Positions 1 to 6,588 of a stretch of 8,076 bases of DNA are shown here, piece by piece. A model generated the notes under the pieces. The model was not told the DNA's origin. It searched no databases and was given only the letters and a program-made list of their open reading frames with translations. The position numbers were made by a program, and so were the translations under genes. Where the stretch lies: NCBI GenBank assembly GCA_002352145.1, contig DEHX01000066.1:6330-14405 (forward strand), given 5' to 3'. This DNA comes from Chitinophagaceae bacterium UBA2789 (GTDB lineage Bacteria; Bacteroidota; Bacteroidia; Chitinophagales; Chitinophagaceae). Each line of letters starts with the position of its first letter. Positions within the stretch are counted from its first letter, which is position 1.

Positions 1-441
1 AGTAACGATAATTCCTACACATTAGCTAATGACCCCCTGCTTAGAAGCGGCTTAATTTTATCCGGAGGCAACTATGCATGGAGCGGCAAGGCACCCATTG
101 AAGGGGTAGAAGACGGCATTGCAACGGCCTACGAAATATCTCAACTCAACCTTAGCAATACTGAGCTCGTCGTACTTAGTGCCTGCGAAACAGCACTGGG
201 TGATGTAAAGGGCAGCGAAGGGGTATTTGGTTTACAAAGAGCCTTTAAAATGGCGGGAGTAAAGAAAATGATCGTCAGCCTGTGGCAGGTGCCGGATAAA
301 GAAACGGCCGAACTGATGACAAGCTTTTACAACTATTGGTTAAAAGGCAAAACGATTGAACAGGCTTTTGCACAGGCGCAATCGGATATGCGAAAAAAAT
401 ATTCACCGTATTATTGGGCAGCGTTTGTATTGGTGGAATAA
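1..441 (+). CDS. CHAT-domain caspase-like protein, C-terminal end only (5' cut by window edge)
   Basis: Frame 1 is open from the first base to the TAA at 439-441 and gives the last 146 residues of a CHAT (caspase HetF-associated with TPRs) protease. The catalytic-cysteine motif VVLSACETALGD is present with Cys at bases 184-186, followed by the family's GVFGLQRAFKMAGV and SLWQVPD segments and the terminal YYWAAFVL. The catalytic His motif lies upstream of the window. The fragment aligns without gaps to bases 4527-4967 of the complete gene downstream: only 7 of 146 residues differ, six of them in the first 31 residues between the His and Cys motifs. The rest of the protein is presumably an exported TPR array as in that paralogue, but this is not visible. 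It ends ten bases before the next gene, so it is probably the promoter-proximal member of an operon. The ATG at 250 is internal and not a start. Confidence 0.93.
   Translation, partial: SNDNSYTLANDPLLRSGLILSGGNYAWSGKAPIEGVEDGIATAYEISQLNLSNTELVVLSACETALGDVKGSEGVFGLQRAFKMAGVKKMIVSLWQVPDKETAELMTSFYNYWLKGKTIEQAFAQAQSDMRKKYSPYYWAAFVLVE
337..431 (+). repeat. 95-bp perfect direct repeat, copy 1 (CHAT gene tail)
   Basis: These 95 bases are identical to 4863-4957. They encode the residues from WLKGKTIEQ to YYWAAFVL. Immediately upstream the two genes differ at about 60 of 336 positions, and three differences follow in the last ten bases. The distance between the copies is exactly 4526 bp, in the same orientation. 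The sharp edges suggest a gene-conversion tract. The repeat is also a substrate for homologous recombination that would remove the intervening genes and leave one hybrid CHAT gene. Confidence 0.9.
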
Positions 442-451
442 AAAAATAAAA

Positions 452-1108
452 ATGAGAATGAAAAAAATCGGATTTTTTGTTTTAGCAACAACATTGTTGA
501 TGACACAACTGCGGGCACAGTATGGTAGTGTGGGCATTTTTGAAAAAAATGCTGAGCAAGAGGTAACCAGCGTCCGGATATTTCCTGTAAAATGTACTGT
601 CACCAAGATGGATGACAGCGCTTACCTGAACCTCCGGAAAAGTATCAATGCTTTTATGCACCTCGATGGTTCAAGGGTATATACTCAATTCTATATCCCG
701 TTTACAGGATATGACGGGGCCAGAGAATTTGCAATAGATGAGTATATCGGCAAAAAAGCAGCAAAAAAAGTAAAGTTCATCCGGGAGTTTGAAGAAATTT
801 TGCTTGACAATGGAGGAAATGTGGTTAGCACACAGGTAAAAGAAAGACCGCCCGGCATTATGGTTATTTATTATGCTGATTTTAGTAAAACTGCCGATGC
901 CACTGTTATAAATTCTGCATATGCCTATACTGTTTATAGCAAAACCCCGATTAATGCACAGGAAGTGGCCAAAACATTGGCGGGCCGGGTAGTTGGCAGC
1001 TCAAAATATACTTATGAGTGGCTGCCGGGAAAAACAATGGAGTATGCCAAAAATAAAATTGGGCCCGGAATAACATTTCGGGATAACGGGGAATTCAGAA
1101 TAAACTGA
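452..1108 (+). CDS. Exported protein of unknown function, 218 aa, between two CHAT genes
   Basis: I do not recognise the family. The chosen start is ATG 452, ten bases after the previous stop, because it gives a clean signal peptide: MRMKK, then hydrophobic residues 7-20, then LRA-Q with predicted cleavage after Ala22. The frame also stays open upstream to an ATG at 356, but that extension overlaps the CHAT gene and would bury the signal sequence. The mature part (about 196 residues) is soluble-looking, with no second membrane segment and a single cysteine (Cys48). It has a Lys/Glu-rich stretch at about 100-117 (GKKAAKKVKFIREFEEI) and alternating hydrophobic segments suggesting beta strands (IMVIYYADF, about 136-144). 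The absence of a lipobox argues against a lipoprotein. The stop lies four bases before the GTG of the 1284-aa CHAT gene, so co-transcription and translational coupling are likely. A role as partner, substrate or inhibitor of the CHAT proteins is inference from position only. Confidence 0.88.
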   Translation: MRMKKIGFFVLATTLLMTQLRAQYGSVGIFEKNAEQEVTSVRIFPVKCTVTKMDDSAYLNLRKSINAFMHLDGSRVYTQFYIPFTGYDGAREFAIDEYIGKKAAKKVKFIREFEEILLDNGGNVVSTQVKERPPGIMVIYYADFSKTADATVINSAYAYTVYSKTPINAQEVAKTLAGRVVGSSKYTYEWLPGKTMEYAKNKIGPGITFRDNGEFRIN

Positions 1109-1112
1109 ACAA

Positions 1113-4100
1113 GTGAGAACTATCCGTATTTTATCTTGCCTGATTTCTTTCATGCTATTAGGTGCCAGCCGTGTAAAAGCACAAACCTGGGAGCAACTGA
1201 ACGACAGTTTTCATTATTACTTCGAAAGAGAAGATTATAAACAGGCCCTGCCTGTAGCACAAAAAATTGTGGACGTTGCCCGAAATGATTTTGGTGAAGC
1301 CGATCAGCAATATGCCACTGCGCTTAATAATCTTGCTTACACTTTTTATAAAACCGGCAACCTTGCAGCAGCAGAAGATAATTTCCTGGAATGTTTTACT
1401 GTAAAATTGAGAGTATATGAACCTGAAGATGAACGCTGTCTTAGTACAGCACAAATGCTGAGTGATATTTATAAGGAGCAACAAAACTATAAGGAGGCCG
1501 AAAAACTATTAACCGGTTATTTGCAAATTCTTTCAAAGAAAAATAAGCAGCAGTCAAAAGCAATTGTCTATTCTCTTTTTATGCGGGGCGACAGCTACCG
1601 GGTATTACAACAGAATGACCGGGCTATAACAGATTTTCTTGGGGTTTTGAAAAATGAAAAAGAGTTTATTACAGATACTTCCCTTTTGTATGGCGCCTAC
1701 GAAGCGCTGGCTGATTTGTTTGGGGATGTATCAGACCTGCAGAAAGGAGAAAGGATCTTCTTGAGACATACAGAATTTTGTAAAGCGGTAGATGGAGATC
1801 AAAGTGAAAAATATGTGCTTTCCCTGTTTCGCCAGGCGGCATTTTATGGGAGGGCTAAGCAATATTTACAATCACAGCGAACCCTCGACAAAGTAGTTGA
1901 TTGGTACAGTAAGAACAAAGGCATGGAAAGTGAAGAATATCTTTCTGCTTACAACAACAGTATGTTATTGCTGTGTAAACTGGGAAACTATGCTGCTGCC
2001 GACAGTATGATGGATGCACAATTGGATCGATTGAAAAAAAAGTTGGGTGAAAGCTCACCGGCCTTTGAAAATGCCGTTCACAAAGCAGGCATGATTTTTA
2101 TGCAGGCTGAAAATCAATCCAAGGCAGAAGAATATTTTAAGAAAAGTATTGCCATAAGCCGCCGGTTAAATAATCCCGCATTGTTGATGAGCCGGCTAAA
2201 TGTGTTCGATTCCCTGAATGTTAACAGCCGAGAAGAAAGGATCTTTATTTTAGAAGAAATGGTTGCGCTGCACGAAAAGCATAAACTACTTACCGATTCA
2301 GCTTATGCAACCAAATTGCTTTTCCTTGGCGGTTCTTACGAGAGAAGCGGATACAGTGATAAAGCTGTAAACCTGGTGCCAAAAATGGACAACGCAGCAA
2401 AGAAGGGGTACAAGGAACGTTCAAATGGCTTTATTGATTCCCGCACCATCATTGCCAATATTTATGTAAGCGTCGGGATGCTGGATAAAGCGGACAGTTA
2501 TTATCAACAGTCACTCAAACTGGCAAAAGAAGTATGGAAAGACAGAAAGGACAGGTATGCCGGGTTACTAAAAAAAGTAGGCCAAATGTATAGTTACGCC
2601 GGTTTTGATAAAAAAGCCGAAGAAATACTGATGATGGCTCGTCAATGGATGGAAGAAAGCCAAAGTACCGATTATAGCGACTGGTCATCTGTTCTTTATG
2701 AACTCGCAACTGTAAAAAGTACGCTGAAAAAAACAACAGAAGCTGAGTCGGCCTTCAGGGCTGCAGTGAACTATGCAAAAAAAGATACGGCCCTTTTTTA
2801 TGAATATCTGCAGTACGCAATACTTTTCGCCGAATTTTTTACCGACAATAAACTATTTGATAAAGCCGATAGCTTATACAGGGAAATTACCGGTGTTACA
2901 AACTACCCGGGAAAACAATCTTACAATGTATTTCTTTCCACTTTATCGGCCTGGGGTCTATGCAAATATAAATCCGGGGATACGGTCAACGCTGCCAGAA
3001 TTATTGACTCGGTAGTTCAGTTGTCTCATCGTTTTTATAAGAACAATCAAACCTGGGACGATGGGGTTCTCTTTCGGTTATCTCATTATTACAGGGTTAC
3101 AGGACAATATAATGAAGCTGTTTATTATGCTGAAAAGCATTATCAAATTGCCGCTCTTAAGGACCAGGATGATAAAACATTGTTTGCACCAAGAATTATC
3201 CTGCTGTTTGCCTGCCTTCATGCCGGCCAGTATAGCAAGGCAGAAGAGATGATTGCAGCGATGAACAAATCATCGTTGAAGTATATGCTCAATAACCTGG
3301 ATGCTTTTTCGGATGCCGAAAGGGAAAAGTATTTGTCCAAAATAAACAGGAATTTACATTTATCAAATACCATGTTGCTGCGGAACAAAAACGCCACACC
3401 GGCATTTCTGAAAGAAAGTTTCAATGAATTATTATTACTAAAATCCCTGATACTGGCAGAAAACCGTAAACTGATTGAATCAGTTATTGGGGGCAGTGAT
3501 ACTACTTTGCAAAGGCTTTATGGTCAATGGTTGTCAACCCGTAATTTATTGTCCCGTGAATATGCAAAACCTGTGAAAGAAAGGAGGGGAGATATTATAC
3601 AGCTGGAAGAACAGGCAGAAAGCCTGCAGAAAGAAATGAATCAAAAATCAGCATTTTTAGGAAACAGGCAACGGAGTAAAACAATTTCGGTAAGTGATGT
3701 ACAATCTGCTTTGCAGGAAGAAGAAGCAGCTATCGAGTTTGTTTCTTTTGTTGTAACCAATGAAAGGAATGACAGTATAATGTATGCGGCTCATCTATTG
3801 TTAAAAAATAATCCTGTTCCTGTATTTATACCACTTTGTACGGAAAAGCAACTGCAAAAACTTTTTGACAGTGCCGGGTCTACTGCTACCGGTATGGTCA
3901 ATCGAATTTATCGGGGTATTGATTTAGGCACTAACAATACTGCTGTTTCTTTGGGCAAGGAGCTATACAATTTAATATGGGCGCCGCTGGAGCCACACCT
4001 GAAAGGAATTAAAAAAATTAGTTACACCCCTTCCCGCAAACTTTTCAATATTGCATTTCAAGCATTACCTGCAGACAGCAGCCTGTTGCTGATGGATAAA

Positions 4101-4967
4101 TATGAGTTTCGCCAGTATTTCAGTACCAAACAGGTGGTATTGCGAAATGAAAAGGTAACAACTAACACAACAGGTACCCTTCAGCCCAAAAACATTTTTT
4201 TGTTTGGCGATGCCAGTTTCAATGTTGCCGGTAAAACTACAAGCAAGCAGCCGATGAAGAATAAAGGCACATCAGGCTTTTACCTGCCTGCAAGCAGGGG
4301 TAATCAGAATAGTTTATGGACTGACCTGCCCGGTACTGCAGAAGAGGTAAAAAAGATCAAAAAACAATTTGAGTTAAATAAGGTACCTGCTGCTGTTTTC
4401 ACACAGACTGCAGCCAGTGAGGAAAACCTGAAAGCATTAAGCGGTAATTCACCGCAAATACTGCATATTGCCACACACGGCTTCTTTTTACCCGAACAGG
4501 AAAAAAAATCGGATGATATTGTCACCAATAATCAAAATGCTTACACACTGGCCAATGACCCCTTGCTGCGCAGCGGTCTGATTTTATCCGGCGGAAATCA
4601 TGTTTGGAGTGGCAAAACACCCATTGAAGGAGTAGAAGATGGCATTGCTACCGCTTATGAAATTTCACAACTCAACCTAAGCAACACAGAACTGGTCGTA
4701 CTCAGCGCCTGCGAAACAGCACTGGGAGATGTAAGAGGAAGTGAAGGTGTGTTTGGTTTACAAAGAGCATTTAAAATGGCCGGGGTTAAAAAGATGATCG
4801 TCAGCCTGTGGCAGGTACCGGATAAAGAGACGGCAGAGTTGATGACCAGCTTTTACAACTACTGGTTAAAAGGCAAAACGATTGAACAGGCTTTTGCACA
4901 GGCGCAATCGGATATGCGAAAAAAATATTCACCGTATTATTGGGCAGCGTTTGTATTAGTGGAGTAG
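1113..4967 (+). CDS. Exported TPR-CHAT caspase-like protein, 1284 aa, complete
   Basis: Translation begins at GTG 1113; an in-frame TAA at 1101-1103 leaves no earlier start and the next Met is inside the signal peptide. Residues 1-23 form a signal peptide (RTIR, hydrophobic 6-18, cleavage near VKA-Q). Residues about 30-720 are helical with degenerate tetratricopeptide repeats, clearest near 66-95 (ALNNLAYTFYKTGNLAAAE), 115-140, 445-475, 485-510 and 655-680. Residues about 770-850 are a charged helical linker. The CHAT domain covers about 860-1284, including YTPSRKLFNIAFQALP (971-986), the catalytic HIATHG (His1122) and LSACETALG (Cys1200), so the enzyme should be an active caspase-clan cysteine peptidase. 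CHAT proteins are known to act in HetF-type signalling and as the Craspase effector. Most known ones are cytoplasmic, whereas the signal peptide here predicts a periplasmic or secreted enzyme. It is four bases downstream of the 218-aa exported gene, and its tail is a near-duplicate of the gene at 1-441. Substrate unknown. Confidence 0.95.
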   Translation: MRTIRILSCLISFMLLGASRVKAQTWEQLNDSFHYYFEREDYKQALPVAQKIVDVARNDFGEADQQYATALNNLAYTFYKTGNLAAAEDNFLECFTVKLRVYEPEDERCLSTAQMLSDIYKEQQNYKEAEKLLTGYLQILSKKNKQQSKAIVYSLFMRGDSYRVLQQNDRAITDFLGVLKNEKEFITDTSLLYGAYEALADLFGDVSDLQKGERIFLRHTEFCKAVDGDQSEKYVLSLFRQAAFYGRAKQYLQSQRTLDKVVDWYSKNKGMESEEYLSAYNNSMLLLCKLGNYAAADSMMDAQLDRLKKKLGESSPAFENAVHKAGMIFMQAENQSKAEEYFKKSIAISRRLNNPALLMSRLNVFDSLNVNSREERIFILEEMVALHEKHKLLTDSAYATKLLFLGGSYERSGYSDKAVNLVPKMDNAAKKGYKERSNGFIDSRTIIANIYVSVGMLDKADSYYQQSLKLAKEVWKDRKDRYAGLLKKVGQMYSYAGFDKKAEEILMMARQWMEESQSTDYSDWSSVLYELATVKSTLKKTTEAESAFRAAVNYAKKDTALFYEYLQYAILFAEFFTDNKLFDKADSLYREITGVTNYPGKQSYNVFLSTLSAWGLCKYKSGDTVNAARIIDSVVQLSHRFYKNNQTWDDGVLFRLSHYYRVTGQYNEAVYYAEKHYQIAALKDQDDKTLFAPRIILLFACLHAGQYSKAEEMIAAMNKSSLKYMLNNLDAFSDAEREKYLSKINRNLHLSNTMLLRNKNATPAFLKESFNELLLLKSLILAENRKLIESVIGGSDTTLQRLYGQWLSTRNLLSREYAKPVKERRGDIIQLEEQAESLQKEMNQKSAFLGNRQRSKTISVSDVQSALQEEEAAIEFVSFVVTNERNDSIMYAAHLLLKNNPVPVFIPLCTEKQLQKLFDSAGSTATGMVNRIYRGIDLGTNNTAVSLGKELYNLIWAPLEPHLKGIKKISYTPSRKLFNIAFQALPADSSLLLMDKYEFRQYFSTKQVVLRNEKVTTNTTGTLQPKNIFLFGDASFNVAGKTTSKQPMKNKGTSGFYLPASRGNQNSLWTDLPGTAEEVKKIKKQFELNKVPAAVFTQTAASEENLKALSGNSPQILHIATHGFFLPEQEKKSDDIVTNNQNAYTLANDPLLRSGLILSGGNHVWSGKTPIEGVEDGIATAYEISQLNLSNTELVVLSACETALGDVRGSEGVFGLQRAFKMAGVKKMIVSLWQVPDKETAELMTSFYNYWLKGKTIEQAFAQAQSDMRKKYSPYYWAAFVLVE
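4863..4957 (+). repeat. 95-bp perfect direct repeat, copy 2 (CHAT gene tail)
   Basis: Identical to 337-431, read base by base. It lies inside the last 35 codons of the 1284-aa CHAT gene. Similarity between the two genes stops at the stop codon: the 3' flanks (A-rich after copy 1, ATCAGCATATCC after copy 2) are unrelated, so the homologous unit ends with the coding sequence. Confidence 0.9.
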
Positions 4968-5069
4968 ATCAGCATATCCGGATTTCCTGTTTTTGCTTTG
5001 TTTATTAACACTTGCTGATATTATAGTCTAACCGCCAGCACAATACCGCAAAGCTTGCCGGAATAGTCA

Positions 5070-5127
5070 TTGGCATTGTATCAAATTAATGTTTACTTTG
5101 TTACATAATTACATTGTAGTATCTGTG
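5070..5127 (+). promoter_or_regulatory. Candidate Bacteroidota-type promoter(s) for the outer-membrane barrel gene
   Basis: Two overlapping readings fit the Bacteroidota sigma-factor pattern (-33 TTG/TTTG, -7 TAnnTTTG). Reading A: TTTG at 5097-5100, 19-bp spacer, TATCTGTG at 5120-5127 (one mismatch), giving a leader of roughly 30 bases to ATG 5163. Reading B: TTG at 5070-5072, 20-bp spacer, TTACTTTG at 5093-5100 (one mismatch). TTTACTTTGT at 5092-5101 also occurs before cmoA on the other strand, which favours B somewhat. The 195-bp spacer 4968-5162 holds no other clear signal, and no convincing terminator after the CHAT gene was found. Confidence 0.4.
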
Positions 5128-5162
5128 CCTGAACAGATTGTTTACTAACCAAAATAACCATC

Positions 5163-5825
5163 ATGAGAAAAACATTTTTAACACTAGCCTCACTAGCTAT
5201 TTGCCTGTTGTCCTTTGCACAGGATAAAGCAGCCAAAGAAAAAAAGAAACCAACATTATCTTTCACAGCTGGACCTTCAATCCCGATTGGTTCTTTTGGA
5301 GAAAGCGACCCCCTGAATGTCAGCAGTGGTATGGCTAAAATGGGAACCAGTTTCTCAGCTACATACACTCATTTTATTCAAAAGGATTTTGGTATCGCCG
5401 TTTCTTTCCTGGTGAACTGGTATGAAACAGATACACTGCTTTTTTCCCAGGGCAGGGCTTCAAAACCCGGCGATAACTGGCAGATGGTGGGCTTTTCTGT
5501 CGGGCCTGCTTTTTCCCGGAGTTTTTCAAAAAAGCTGGAAGGGGATTTTCGCCTCACCGGCGGTTTTATGAATGTAAATACGCCGGTACTTACTTATGCA
5601 CTGAGAACAATTAAAAAGGATACCAGGTTTACGCCGGTTCTGCAGGCTGAAGCAGGGTTGAATTATTCCATTGGTAAAAAGATCTATCTTCTTTTGAATG
5701 CAGCGTATATGCATATGGACCCAAAGTTTGACGCAGTACTTACTATCAATGGCAATGCGGCTGATCCTTACCAGCAAAGCATTTCTGTTATCAATATTAG
5801 GGCGGGGCTAGGTGTAAGATTGTAA
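5163..5825 (+). CDS. Outer-membrane beta-barrel protein (OmpX/porin-like family), 220 aa
   Basis: Start ATG 5163 gives a typical signal peptide: MRKT, hydrophobic 5-18, cleavage after SFA (Ala19) before Q-D. A short basic, lysine-rich stretch (21-29, DKAAKEKKK) follows. From about residue 31 onward the protein shows alternating amphipathic strands with glycine and aromatic residues at strand ends: LSFTAGPSIPIGSF (32-45), GTSFSATYTHFI, FGIAVSFLVNWY, WQMVGFSVGPAFSRSF, FRLTGGFMNV, TPVLQAEAGLNYSI, KIYLLLNAAYMHM and a final SVINIRAGLGVRL. This is the pattern of a small, about eight-stranded outer-membrane barrel common in Bacteroidota (outer membrane protein beta-barrel domain). Transported or bound ligand cannot be deduced. 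It is separated from the CHAT genes by 195 bp with its own promoter candidate, so it is probably an independent unit, and it ends 18 bases before a strong hairpin terminator. Confidence 0.85.
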   Translation: MRKTFLTLASLAICLLSFAQDKAAKEKKKPTLSFTAGPSIPIGSFGESDPLNVSSGMAKMGTSFSATYTHFIQKDFGIAVSFLVNWYETDTLLFSQGRASKPGDNWQMVGFSVGPAFSRSFSKKLEGDFRLTGGFMNVNTPVLTYALRTIKKDTRFTPVLQAEAGLNYSIGKKIYLLLNAAYMHMDPKFDAVLTINGNAADPYQQSISVINIRAGLGVRL

Positions 5826-5843
5826 AGTGAAGGGTTTAGCACA

Positions 5844-5877
5844 AAAAAAGGCTGTATCAAACGACACAGCCTTTTTT
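5844..5877. terminator. Bidirectional intrinsic terminator between convergent genes
   Basis: AAAAAAGGCTGT (5844-5855) pairs perfectly with ACAGCCTTTTTT (5866-5877) around a 10-base loop. The 3' arm runs into a T-rich tail on the + strand (5872-5884), and the A-run supplies the T tail on the - strand. It lies 18 bases after the barrel gene stop and 16 bases after the nfu stop, so it can end both convergent transcripts. Confidence 0.88.
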
Positions 5878-5893
5878 ATTTTTTGTAAGTTTT

Positions 5894-6490
5894 TTATTCT
5901 GCTTCCGCCACTACTTCTTTTACTTCCGGTATCATCCGCTTCATCATGCCTTCAATGCCGGCTTTTAAAGTGATCATGGATGAAGGACAGCCACTGCAGC
6001 TTCCCTGCATCATCAGGTTCACCACTCCTTCATTATAACTTTTGAACTGAATGGCACCACCGTCCATTTCTACGGCAGGGCGAACATAATTGTCAAGCAG
6101 TTCTTTAATACGTTTTACCACATCATCATCATCTGCCGCCACTTCATTACTGCTTTCCTGTTTTACAGCAGCGAGTTCTTCCTCATTTACCACGGCTTTG
6201 CCTTCTTCCAGGTAATCTTTCAAAAACTGGCGAACAGAGGGTATTACATCCTGCCAGTCTGTATCTGCTGTTTTGGTCAGTGTAACAAAATTGCTGGCAA
6301 TGAAAACGGCTTTTATAAATGGAAAACCAAATAACTCGGTCGCTAGTGGCGAAGGTTTAGCACTTTCCGCATCCGGGAAATCAATGCTTTTACCGGGATA
6401 CAGAAGTTTGTTGGCTACAAACTTCATGGTTTCCGGGTTAGGCGTCATTTCGGTATAAATGCTGATGATAGGATTACCTGTTTTAATCAT
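5894..6490 (-). CDS. nfu: Nfu-type iron-sulfur cluster scaffold/carrier protein, 198 aa
   Basis: The protein has two recognisable domains. Residues about 10-95 match the Nfu N-terminal domain, with the hallmark YTEMTPNPETMKFV (12-25) and FGFPFIKAVFIASNFVTLT (54-72). An acidic linker (111-123, with DDDD at 120-123) joins it to the NifU C-terminal domain at about 124-192, with VRPAVEMDGGAIQF (136-149) and the cluster-binding CSGCPS, Cys165 and Cys168. In this family a pair of subunits holds one [4Fe-4S] cluster through the CxxC cysteines and passes it to client apoproteins in the cytoplasm. The N-terminal domain is of the mitochondrial NFU1 type, not the degenerate A-type domain of E. coli NfuA. 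Start ATG at 6488-6490 is chosen because it adds the GNPIISIYTE lead-in; Met15 would cut into the domain. Length and motifs look intact. Convergent with the barrel gene and sharing its terminator. Confidence 0.95.
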   Translation of the reverse strand: MIKTGNPIISIYTEMTPNPETMKFVANKLLYPGKSIDFPDAESAKPSPLATELFGFPFIKAVFIASNFVTLTKTADTDWQDVIPSVRQFLKDYLEEGKAVVNEEELAAVKQESSNEVAADDDDVVKRIKELLDNYVRPAVEMDGGAIQFKSYNEGVVNLMMQGSCSGCPSSMITLKAGIEGMMKRMIPEVKEVVAEAE

Positions 6491-6507
6491 AAACTCACTT
6501 TAAGATG

Positions 6508-6515
6508 CAAAAATA
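6508..6515 (-). promoter_or_regulatory. Candidate -7 promoter box for nfu
   Basis: On the - strand this reads TATTTTTG, an exact match to the Bacteroidota -7 consensus TAnnTTTG, followed by CA. It sits 17 bases before the nfu ATG, implying a very short leader. The only TTG upstream is at 6531-6533, with a 15-bp spacer that is shorter than usual, so the -33 element is weak. The 98-bp gap 6491-6588 has no other recognised signal. Confidence 0.45.
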
Positions 6516-6588
6516 ACAATTCTGCGGGGCCAATGTTTACGAAGGCGGGAAAGGAAACGATTAGGGGGAGGTACTGAAAACGAACTGC

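Noticed and set aside
356..451. In-frame upstream extension of the 218-aa gene starting at ATG 356 inside the CHAT gene
   Set aside because: It overlaps the CHAT coding sequence by 86 bases, would place 32 basic residues before the signal peptide, and the frame is also open in the second identical tract simply because the DNA is the same there.
1..4967. Composite transposon or other mobile element carrying the duplicated CHAT genes
   Set aside because: No transposase, integrase, terminal inverted repeats or target duplications were seen; the similarity is confined to coding sequence and ends at the stop codon.
4976..4983. Palindrome ATCCGGAT after the CHAT stop as an operator
   Set aside because: A single eight-base palindrome is expected by chance and has no second copy nearby.
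4968..5019. Inverted repeat ATCAGCA / TGCTGAT after the large CHAT gene as a terminator
   Set aside because: Only seven pairs around a 38-base loop and no T-run directly after the second arm, so it is too weak to call.
5093..5368. 91-aa open frame on the - strand overlapping the start of the barrel gene
   Set aside because: It is antisense to a well-supported gene with a signal peptide and has no domain or export signal of its own; it is a shadow frame.
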